6,323 nucleotides of DNA from NCBI GenBank assembly GCA_046704785.1, contig JBJKRF010000056.1, forward strand, positions 1 through 6,323. The letters run 5' to 3'. Every line of letters starts with the position of its first letter. Position 1 is the first letter of the stretch. The translations under genes were made by a program, and so were the position numbers. Under the pieces are notes generated by a model, which did no database searches, was not told where the DNA came from, and worked only from the letters and a program-made list of their open reading frames with translations. Below, piece by piece: positions 1-4,942 of the stretch. The stretch comes from JBJKRF01 sp046704785. Its GTDB lineage: Bacteria; Chloroflexota; Anaerolineae; Anaerolineales; Villigracilaceae.

Positions 1-144
1 CTGGTTTTGTGGGGTTTTAAATGTGGAGGATAAAATGCCAAAGATTGGGGAAATTTTTGGGGGGTGGGGGGGCAGGCCACGCCCCCCACATCCCCATGAT
101 TACTTCTTTACGACGAGAAATTCCAAAGAGCCGGGAGTGGCTGC
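1..144. other. Non-coding leader with G-rich tract
   Basis: This stretch lies downstream of the SCO-family gene. It holds three runs of 4 to 7 G on the plus strand (47-50, 59-64, 66-72) and a strong hairpin described separately. There is also a short reading frame with an SD-like GGAGG (25-29) and ATG at 35, but it runs antisense into the SCO gene and resembles no family I know. No RNA gene is recognisable. Confidence 0.5.
64..89 (-). terminator. GC hairpin, possible terminator of the copper-chaperone operon
   Basis: On the plus strand, 64-73 (GTG6-7C) can pair with 81-89 (GC6AC), leaving a 7-nt loop at 74-80. The stem is almost all G-C with one unpaired G. It lies 56 nt past the stop codon of the SCO-family gene, where a terminator of the minus-strand operon is expected. 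The minus-strand transcript continues with C's and then AAAAAUUU, not a clean U tract. It is therefore either a non-canonical terminator or a 3'-end stabilising hairpin. Confidence 0.4.
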
Positions 145-747
145 CTATCTTTTGTTCACAAAGGCTTGCAAGTCAGAGACAATATCATCGGCTTGCTGGC
201 CGTAAGGCCAGCTTGCCTCCCATTCACCCTGCGGATTCAATACCATCACCACCGCCGTGTGCTGAACGAGGTAGTCGCCCGTTACCGGATCGGGCGTACC
301 GAGTTGGTAGAAGACACCAAATTCTTTGGTGGCCTGGTCGATCTGAGCCTTGGTGCCGCCCAGGCCCATGAAATCGGGATAGAATTTCTGGGCGTAGTTG
401 TTGACCCGTTCAGGCGTATCTCGTTTGTAGTCCACCGAGACAAAGACAACCTGTACCTGGCTGGCAGTCTTCGCATCCAGTTTTTTCATGGCGGCGCTCA
501 AGGTCGCCAGGGTGGTGGGACAAATGTCAGGGCAGGAGGTGTAGCCAAAGTACAGGGCCAGGTACTTGCCACGGAAATCGCTCAATTTGACCGGTCCCTT
601 CGTGGACTGAAGCGTGAAGTCCGCCATCAGTTTGGGCGGGTCGATTGTCTCGCCGTGGATGGTCGCCGGTTTGACGTATTCGTAAACGGCTGCAATGGCA
701 AATAGCAAGACCAGGCTGAGGCCTACATAGGTGACGCGACGATTCAT
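145..747 (-). CDS. SCO1/SenC/PrrC family copper chaperone, membrane anchored
   Basis: This is a 200-aa protein. SCO proteins are thioredoxin-fold chaperones that bind Cu through CxxxC plus a distal His and help assemble the CuA centre of cytochrome c oxidase subunit II. Residues 5-22 form an N-terminal membrane anchor, so the soluble domain should face the periplasm or outside. The copper motif CPDIC is seen with Cys72 and Cys76 inside GYTSCPDICP. The third ligand is His163 in LVQHTAVV. The family's DTPE motif is at 110-113. Family length is about 190-220 aa. I chose the second of two tandem ATGs (747; the other is at 750) because the AGGTG overlapping the upstream stop sits at a better distance. 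A reading frame extending to 816 only overlaps the upstream gene. The start lies 7 nt after the PCu(A)C stop, so the two genes are surely one operon. All three ligands are present. Confidence 0.93.
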   Translation of the reverse strand: MNRRVTYVGLSLVLLFAIAAVYEYVKPATIHGETIDPPKLMADFTLQSTKGPVKLSDFRGKYLALYFGYTSCPDICPTTLATLSAAMKKLDAKTASQVQVVFVSVDYKRDTPERVNNYAQKFYPDFMGLGGTKAQIDQATKEFGVFYQLGTPDPVTGDYLVQHTAVVMVLNPQGEWEASWPYGQQADDIVSDLQAFVNKR

Positions 748-754
748 CATGCAC

Positions 755-1228
755 CTACGCGTTGGTGACCTGCGCCTGCACCTTGATCGTTCCCGCCTGT
801 TTGAAATGCAGTTCAAGCGTTACGGTGTCGCCCACCTTGAGGTCTTGCTTCAAGTTCTGGAACATCACGTGAAACCCCCCTGGTTGGAGTTCCACGGTTT
901 GCCCGGCAGGGACATCGATTGACATAACCATCTTCATGCTTGCCACACCGTTGCTATCCACGGTGGATTGGTGCAGCATGGTCATCCCGGCGAAATCGGC
1001 CTGAACGCTGACCAGGCTGTCGTCTGTGGAACCGGTGTTCTTGATGACCATATAGCCTGCCAGCGAGGTGTTGCTGCCGGCCTTGGCGGTATCGCCGCCT
1101 GGAATGCGCACACTGGCCTGTTCGATCTCGATTCCATTTTGGACGGCCAGTGGTGTGGGAGTGCTCTGCGCCGGGGCGCAGGCAGCCAGAAGCATAAAAA
1201 CGGCCGTGAGTAGAAACAACTTCTTCAT
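755..1228 (-). CDS. PCu(A)C-type periplasmic copper chaperone, lipoprotein
   Basis: This is a 157-aa protein of the PCu(A)C family (formerly DUF461), which carries Cu(I) outside the cytoplasmic membrane and delivers it to the CuA site of cytochrome oxidase, acting with SCO proteins. A type II signal peptide is visible: MKK, a hydrophobic stretch 4-14, and lipobox LAAC with Cys17. A short Ser/Thr/Pro linker follows. The family copper motif HX11MX21HXM is exact: His86, Met98, His120 and Met122. The second position of the classic H(M) is Gln here. The PGGFHVM and GDTVTLELHF segments are typical of the family's C-terminal half. AAAGGA lies 9 nt before the ATG. It is the first gene of the operon with the SCO-family gene. 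It faces a divergent NosL-like regulator that is a good candidate to control it. Confidence 0.93.
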   Translation of the reverse strand: MKKLFLLTAVFMLLAACAPAQSTPTPLAVQNGIEIEQASVRIPGGDTAKAGSNTSLAGYMVIKNTGSTDDSLVSVQADFAGMTMLHQSTVDSNGVASMKMVMSIDVPAGQTVELQPGGFHVMFQNLKQDLKVGDTVTLELHFKQAGTIKVQAQVTNA

Positions 1229-1263
1229 TTTCTTCTATCCTTTCATTTTGGGCTCTTCGGGGT

Positions 1264-1285
1264 GTATTGTGAAAAACACTGTAAA
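1264..1285. promoter_or_regulatory. Candidate operator: imperfect dyad in the divergent promoter region
   Basis: The dyad is GTG (1269-1271), AAAAA, CAC (1277-1279), centred on 1274. It extends outward with further pairings (TA at 1265-1266 with TA at 1282-1283), separated by two non-Watson-Crick positions. It overlaps the predicted -35 of the plus-strand promoter and lies just downstream of the predicted minus-strand start. It does not match the CopY box. That it binds the neighbouring regulator is inference only. Confidence 0.25.
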
Positions 1286-1296
1286 AATGATAAAAT
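1267..1296 (+). promoter_or_regulatory. Predicted promoter of the HTH/NosL-like regulator
   Basis: The -35 element TTGTGA lies at 1267-1272 and the -10 element TAAAAT at 1291-1296, with an 18-nt spacer. TG at 1288-1289 forms an extended -10 (TGaTAAAAT). The predicted start is near 1303, giving a leader of about 43 nt before the ATG at 1346. Confidence 0.5.
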
Positions 1297-1314
1297 TTGG
1301 AGAAATTCGCGTTG

Positions 1315-1343
1315 ATTATCATGCTCGCACGAGGAAAAGACAA
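1315..1343 (-). promoter_or_regulatory. Predicted promoter of the PCu(A)C-SCO operon
   Basis: Reading the minus strand, -35 TTGTCT (1343-1338) is followed after 17 nt by -10 GATAAT (1320-1315), which matches five of six -10 consensus bases. The spacer contains a small dyad CTCG-ca-CGAG (1324-1333). The predicted start is near 1308, giving an 80-nt leader. The promoter points into the plus-strand regulator promoter, so the two are face to face and should interfere with each other. Confidence 0.45.
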
Positions 1344-1345
1344 GG

Positions 1346-1885
1346 ATGAAAAAATTATCACCCCGCCAGCAGAAAATTTTGGAGTGGGTTGCTCAAAAAC
1401 AGGTTGTGTCGGTCGAAGAGATGCAACGGGAGTTGGGCGTCTCGCAGGCAACCGCTTACCGTGAAATCCAGGTGCTCACGCAAATGGGGCTGGCGGCCAA
1501 GGTCCCCGGCGGAGTCGGCTGCCTGAAGGAGGTGGATGACCATTGCGTTCACTGCGGGCAGATAATCAACCCCCGCACTATTTTTCTCATCGAACATAAG
1601 GATGGGAAGAAATCGGCGGCCTGTTGTGCTCACTGTGGCCTGATGGCGCTTGCCGGCGATCCAAATGTCGGCATCGCCATGGTAGCCGATTTTCTCTACG
1701 GCACCATGCTAAACGCGCGTACCGTCTGGTATGTTGTGGATAGTGATATCGACTTTTGCTGTCGTCCGTCCGTGCTCATTTTTTCGCATCGAGAAGACGC
1801 GCAACGCTTCAGCCGGGGGTTTGGGGGAAGCGTGGTCGATTTTACCCATGCGCAGAATATGGTCAGGCAGATGATGGCGTTTTAG
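1346..1885 (+). CDS. DeoR-like HTH regulator with Cys-rich NosL-like domain; candidate copper sensor
   Basis: This is a 179-aa protein. Residues 4-50 form a DeoR-type winged helix: RQQKILEWVAQ, then VSVEEMQRELGVSQATAYREI with the recognition helix around 33-44. From about 64 to 170 there is a Cys/His-rich domain with HCVHCG (His66, Cys67, His69, Cys70), CCAHCGLM (Cys93, Cys94, His96, Cys97, Met100) and FCCRPS (Cys138, Cys139). Its order of elements resembles NosL, the Cu(I)-binding accessory lipoprotein of nitrous oxide reductase: CxxCG near the start, a YVVDSD strand, then an edA..F...FGG..VDF ending. Unlike NosL there is no signal peptide, so it acts in the cytoplasm. The gene is divergent from the PCu(A)C-SCO operon, and a regulator in this position usually controls its neighbour. 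Start: ATG 1346, with GAGG 11 nt upstream and AAGG adjacent. I infer copper or another thiophilic metal as effector. The gene itself is certain; the effector is not. Confidence 0.7.
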   Translation: MKKLSPRQQKILEWVAQKQVVSVEEMQRELGVSQATAYREIQVLTQMGLAAKVPGGVGCLKEVDDHCVHCGQIINPRTIFLIEHKDGKKSAACCAHCGLMALAGDPNVGIAMVADFLYGTMLNARTVWYVVDSDIDFCCRPSVLIFSHREDAQRFSRGFGGSVVDFTHAQNMVRQMMAF

Positions 1886-2041
1886 GCTTTGGCGCCTGTT
1901 CGCCAGTGGAGCAAGGCCTTCCCGTCATAAACGGCGATGGGTGCATGCAGCACTTTGTGCCGCACGCACCCAATCAATCTGCTTCATTCCACCGGTTCCC
2001 GGAGAGCCAGTTTTATAAACTGGCCTGCATTTCTTGAAGCC
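1886..2041. other. Convergent intergenic region
   Basis: This 156-bp gap lies between the ends of the plus-strand regulator and the minus-strand zinc-binding gene. It holds a small TGGCG/CGCCA inverted repeat (1890-1905) and the better hairpin at 2006-2024. No open frame here looks like a protein. Confidence 0.5.
2006..2024 (+). terminator. Perfect 8-bp inverted repeat, possible shared terminator
   Basis: GCCAGTTT (2006-2013) and AAACTGGC (2017-2024) form a perfect 8-bp stem with a 3-nt TAT loop. It lies between two convergent genes, 121 nt past the regulator stop and 18 nt past the stop of the zinc-binding gene on the other strand. A short T-rich stretch (ATTTCTT) follows on the plus side. 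There is no strong U run on either strand, so termination is plausible but not proven. Confidence 0.4.
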
Positions 2042-2950
2042 CTATTGGAGCGCAGTAACGATGGTGGTCACATCGTGCTTGATCATGTCGATGTAGGTCG
2101 GTGCGGGGCCGTTTGGCCCGGAGATGGTCTCCACATACAGGTCGGTGACCACTTTGACGCCTGTCTCTGAAGCGATCTGTTGTGCCAGATTCGGATTCTC
2201 GCTGACGTCCAGGAAGATGGCCGTTGTGTCGCTGCTTTTGATGGCATCGATCAGGCTGGCCAGTTGGGTCGCGGTGGGGGACGAATCCGGGCTGACACTG
2301 GGAATCACTGCGCCAATGACTTTAAAGTGATAGGCCTCCGCGAAATATCCCAAAGCATCGTGGTTGGTGACCAATTGACGTTTATTGACCGGAAGTTGGT
2401 CCACTTGGGTTTGAACCCACTGGCCCAGTTGCTTGAGTTTGGCAATATAAGCATTTGCGTTCCGGGTGTAAACGTCCTTCCCAGCCGGATCGGCCTGGAT
2501 GAGCCCGTCGCGGATATTTTCGACGTAGTGGATGGTGTTCGAGGGGTCCATCCACATGTGCGGGTCGCCGTCGGGGTGTTCGCCGGAGGGGTCGGGGCGG
2601 GGCGTCATGCCCTGAGTGGCAACCACCACCAGTCGCTGGCCTGTCAGGCTGTCGAGCGTGCGCTTCAGCCAGGTCTCGTAGCCCAGGCCGTTGACGATCA
2701 GGACCCGGCTTTGTTCGATTTTGAGCACATCCTGCGGGGTCGGTTCGAATTCGTGCGGATCGGTGGTCACCGGCAGCAGCGTTTCTACCTGTAAACGGTC
2801 TCCGGCGATGTTCTGGGCGATGTCGCCCAGGAAGGTTTCCGTCGCCAGGACAGTCAGCTTTTGGGGCCGGGTGGACACGGCCGGCGCGCACGACGCCAGC
2901 AAGGCGGCGCTCAAAATCAGCGCCATCCCAAAGTGCAACTTGGAAAACAT
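2042..2950 (-). CDS. znuA: ZnuA-type metal ABC transporter substrate-binding lipoprotein
   Basis: This 302-aa protein is in cluster A-I of solute-binding proteins (ZnuA/TroA/PsaA), which capture Zn or Mn outside the membrane for an ABC importer. Lipobox LLASC gives lipidated Cys21 after a short signal peptide. Metal ligands by family position are His66 (DPHEFEPTP), His131 (DPHMWMDP) and His197 (VTNHDALGYF). The third His, instead of the Glu of the Mn-type PsaA (SEGAF), points to zinc. The fourth ligand, usually Asp in a YxDSL motif, appears as Glu274 (LYVETIS), with Asp270 nearby. The His-rich loop of Gram-negative ZnuA is reduced to a short Pro/Asp segment with His125. The frame stays open upstream to 3415, but ATG 2950 starts the signal peptide and follows the promoter. 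No permease or ATPase gene adjoins it. A Fur-type box covers its start site. Confidence 0.92.
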   Translation of the reverse strand: MFSKLHFGMALILSAALLASCAPAVSTRPQKLTVLATETFLGDIAQNIAGDRLQVETLLPVTTDPHEFEPTPQDVLKIEQSRVLIVNGLGYETWLKRTLDSLTGQRLVVVATQGMTPRPDPSGEHPDGDPHMWMDPSNTIHYVENIRDGLIQADPAGKDVYTRNANAYIAKLKQLGQWVQTQVDQLPVNKRQLVTNHDALGYFAEAYHFKVIGAVIPSVSPDSSPTATQLASLIDAIKSSDTTAIFLDVSENPNLAQQIASETGVKVVTDLYVETISGPNGPAPTYIDMIKHDVTTIVTALQ

Positions 2951-2976
2951 GGTCTTTTCTTTTTCCTCTCGGATTT

Positions 2977-2995
2977 GATATTGATAATCATTTTC
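2977..2995. promoter_or_regulatory. Fur-family box over the znuA transcription start
   Basis: GATATTGATAATCATTTTC matches the classic 19-bp Fur consensus (GATAATGATAATCATTATC) at 17 positions. It can be read as two overlapping 7-1-7 units (2976-2990 and 2982-2996). It begins right next to the -10 element and covers the expected start site, so a bound repressor would block initiation. Fur, Zur and Mur boxes look alike, so the binding regulator could be a Zur-like member of the family. Confidence 0.8.
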
Positions 2996-2996
2996 G

Positions 2997-3024
2997 ATTA
3001 TAAAAGGAAAAGTCATTTTGTCAA
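2997..3024 (-). promoter_or_regulatory. Consensus sigma-70 promoter of znuA
   Basis: On the minus strand, TTGACA (3024-3019) and TATAAT (3002-2997) are both perfect consensus hexamers, with a 16-nt spacer. The start site is expected near 2990, giving a leader of about 40 nt. The leader contains GAGAGGAAAAAG as a somewhat distant ribosome-binding region before ATG 2950. Such a strong promoter fits a gene normally held off by a repressor. Confidence 0.85.
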
Positions 3025-3063
3025 GGATAGTTTTTTGGTTTTCTCTCGTCAAGAGATAGACAA

Positions 3064-3093
3064 GGGAGGCCGTGTGCATCCACACAGCCTCCC
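3064..3093 (-). terminator. Strong hairpin, likely terminator of the ferritin-VIT gene
   Basis: GGGAGGC (3064-3070) pairs with GCCTCCC (3087-3093). After one C/A mismatch, GTGTG (3072-3076) pairs with CACAC (3081-3085) around a CATC loop. It sits 61 nt past the stop of the minus-strand ferritin-VIT gene and upstream of the znuA promoter. The minus-strand transcript continues UUGUCUAUCUCUU, a loose U-rich tail. This separates the two genes into independent transcripts. Confidence 0.6.
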
Positions 3094-3153
3094 AATTGAC
3101 TTCCTCTCCCCGATTTGTTCGTCCGTTACGAAATTGAGAGTGACAAGGCAACG

Positions 3154-4308
3154 TTACACAATCGGCGCGAACACGAGCCCCAGCAGGTAGGTGATCAGCG
3201 CCTCTCCCAACCCGACCAGGGTCATCTCCAGCCCGCTGCGCCAGGGACTCAGCCCGGTGACGACGGTCTTCGCTGCGCCGATCAAAAAGTGAGCCAGCGT
3301 GCTGATGACGAACGAGGCAATGATGGCCGGGTATCCGGTGGCGAAGAAGAAGGGAATGATCGGAATGAAAGCTCCCAGGGCCGTGGAAATGGAAGCCGAG
3401 AGGGCCTCCGTCCACGGATTGGGCAGCACTTGCTCCGAGAATCCCAGTTCCTCGCTGGTCAGGGCCTTAAGCGCCTGATCGGGATTCGCAATAAGTTGGC
3501 GGGCCAGCGAGTGGGCCTCGGCCTCCGGAATGCCTTTGAGCTGGTAGAACAGCTCCAGTTCTTCCAATTCCTCTTCCGGGTGTTGCTCCAGTTCTTTCCG
3601 TTCGCGGTCGATCTCGGCCTGGTTGACTTCGCGTTCCGCTTTACTGGCCAGGTAAGCTCCTGAACCCATCGAGAGTGCCGAGGCGAGCATGCCCGCCAGT
3701 CCGGCGATCAGGACGGCCGGGCCGCCTGCGGTTGCACCGGCCACCCCGGAAACGATGCCAAAGACCGAGCCGAGGCCATCGTTGGCGCCGTAGATGGCCT
3801 GCCCAATCCAGCCGCCGCCGCGTTTATGCCACTTCTCGCGCTGGAGCAGGGCGTCCAGGCGGCCACCGGGCGTGTTGACCGGCTCGGCGCCCTCGCCGAT
3901 TCTTTGCATGGCCCGGCTGTGAATTTGCTCGTCGTGTTTGACGCTGGCGATGGCGTTGCGGTCTGCCTCGGTGGGCGCATCTTGCAGCAACTCTTCGTAT
4001 TCGCCGGTATCCTTCTCCTCGGTGCTCTCGATGCGGCTGAGCGCGTTATCGGTCCCGCTTTGCACGAGCACCCAGCGCCACAGACGTTGCCGCAGGGTGT
4101 CGCGGTACTCAGGTACCTCCACGCCCAGTTCGCGCAGACGGTTCGCCCACCGTTGAGCGTGCTGCTCTTCGGTCTCTGCCAGTTTCAGCAAGATTCGGCG
4201 ACGTTCCGGGCTTTTCTCATGGGCTGCCAGGGCGTGATAGATTCGCAGGCTGGCTTGTTCCCCCAACCAGGCGCGCTTCAGGCCTCGAACAAACTTATCT
4301 TGATCCAT
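3154..4308 (-). CDS. mbfA: MbfA-type iron exporter: ferritin-like domain fused to VIT1/CCC1 transporter
   Basis: This is a 384-aa protein. Residues 1-140 form a rubrerythrin/ferritin-like helical domain with diiron ligands in the expected order: Glu17, Glu47xxHis50, Glu94 or Glu97, and Glu127xxHis130. Residues from about 165 to 384 form a VIT1/CCC1 iron/manganese transporter with five membrane helices (about 170-193, 198-221, 304-323, 326-345, 360-381). Asp177 in GANDGL and Met214 in SMGSGAY are the conserved transport-path residues of VIT1. The segment 225-252 between helices 2 and 3 is rich in Glu and matches the cytoplasmic metal-binding domain of VIT1. In Bradyrhizobium and Agrobacterium, MbfA proteins of this layout export iron and protect against iron and peroxide stress. 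Start is ATG 4308, with GGAGG 8 nt upstream. I see no Fur box at its own upstream region. It is transcribed in the same direction as znuA but separated by a terminator. Confidence 0.9.
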   Translation of the reverse strand: MDQDKFVRGLKRAWLGEQASLRIYHALAAHEKSPERRRILLKLAETEEQHAQRWANRLRELGVEVPEYRDTLRQRLWRWVLVQSGTDNALSRIESTEEKDTGEYEELLQDAPTEADRNAIASVKHDEQIHSRAMQRIGEGAEPVNTPGGRLDALLQREKWHKRGGGWIGQAIYGANDGLGSVFGIVSGVAGATAGGPAVLIAGLAGMLASALSMGSGAYLASKAEREVNQAEIDRERKELEQHPEEELEELELFYQLKGIPEAEAHSLARQLIANPDQALKALTSEELGFSEQVLPNPWTEALSASISTALGAFIPIIPFFFATGYPAIIASFVISTLAHFLIGAAKTVVTGLSPWRSGLEMTLVGLGEALITYLLGLVFAPIV

Positions 4309-4405
4309 CGATGTTCCCTCCCGCGTTCGGTCTTTGGGAATCGGTGAGATGAAACGGAAACCCAGAGAACCCTCGCTTTTGTGACCAGGTTCCAGTGGCT
4401 CGATA
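4309..4405. other. Upstream region of the ferritin-VIT gene
   Basis: These 97 bp must hold the minus-strand promoter of the ferritin-VIT gene. Apart from the GGGAGGGA ribosome-binding site (4315-4322), I find no convincing pair of -35/-10 elements and no Fur-like box. Confidence 0.4.
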
Positions 4406-4930
4406 TCAAGGCAACCAGCGTGGGAACATGGCGTTATCGGTAATCACGTGATACCCCTGGTTTGGATACCAGACAGCGACTTGGGGATCATAAGTCTTGT
4501 TGAGATCGACCTGTTGAACGAGCAATCCCACTCCCCAGGGGTCCCATTGGTAAAAATTATAGCTGTAACCGGGCTGCTTTGCAATGATGAGCCCGCCAAG
4601 CGTGTCGGGACGGAATATCCAAATTTGACGGTCGGAACCATGCGGGTCGGGACGCTGGCTGATGGCAATCTGGTCACCGGCCGGTGACCAGACGGGATTC
4701 CCATAAGCGTAATCGACCGTGTCGTTGTCCTTTCCCAGCAAAATCCCCACCTGCCCGGTTTTGAAATCTGCGCGATAATCACCACGGAAAATCCTAGAGA
4801 ATCTTAAATTCTTCTCATGCGGGCGCAGAGAGTTGGGGGTAGAATACGGCCTGGTTGTCGGTGAAAAGGCAACGGGGCGTCTGGCCCGAATGGGAACGGC
4901 TCCTTGCGAATCGTTGCCGGAACTCAAGGA
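4406..4930 (-). pseudogene. Remnant of a TolB/PD40 beta-propeller protein (C-terminal part)
   Basis: The minus-strand frame ending at 4406 reads like a beta-propeller with PD40/TolB-type blades: GNPVWSPAGDQIAISQRPD, then RQIWIFRPDTLGG, then a closing MFPRWLP. An earlier blade starts VAFSP near 4870, but then the frame turns unconvincing. The +1-shifted frame there reads DNQAVFYPQLSAP, the natural continuation of VAFSP. It returns to the main frame near 4820 at HEKNLRF. This suggests one base lost near 4859 and one gained near 4821-4823. No N-terminal part or signal peptide exists, because upstream the DNA encodes the YibE/F gene on the other strand. I read it as a truncated, decaying gene whose 5' end was replaced. 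An assembly error could also explain the indels. About 140 residues are clean. Confidence 0.55.
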
Positions 4931-4933
4931 GGT
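4926..4933 (+). promoter_or_regulatory. Ideal Shine-Dalgarno site that fixes the YibE/F start
   Basis: AAGGAGGT lies 9 nt before ATG 4943. The same frame has an earlier ATG at 4904, but that one has no such site and would add 13 residues in front of the hydrophobic N-terminus. The 4943 start is therefore strongly preferred. The site lies inside the decayed propeller remnant on the other strand. Confidence 0.85.
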
Positions 4934-4942
4934 ATCCAATCG

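Noticed and set aside
166..705. Plus-strand frame of 179 aa opposite the SCO gene
   Set aside because: It has no family resemblance, while the opposite strand encodes a complete SCO protein with all motifs.
748..816. Longer start for the SCO-family gene at 816
   Set aside because: It overlaps the PCu(A)C coding end and adds a basic segment before the membrane anchor. The tandem ATGs at 750/747 follow a ribosome-binding site.
1277..1290. Possible CopY-type operator (TACAnnTGTA)
   Set aside because: The minus strand reads TACAGTGTTT, so the second half-site does not match.
954..1451. Minus-strand frame spanning the divergent promoter region
   Set aside because: It crosses the PCu(A)C gene in another frame and the start of the regulator. 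The Arg/Pro-rich translation is typical of a shadow.
1889..1906. TGGCG/CGCCA hairpin just after the regulator stop as a terminator
   Set aside because: The stem is only 5 bp and no T run follows. The 8-bp repeat at 2006-2024 is the better candidate.
2951..3415. Extension of the znuA reading frame far upstream of ATG 2950
   Set aside because: It would run antisense through the end of the ferritin-VIT gene and across the promoter and Fur box. The lipoprotein signal starts at 2950.
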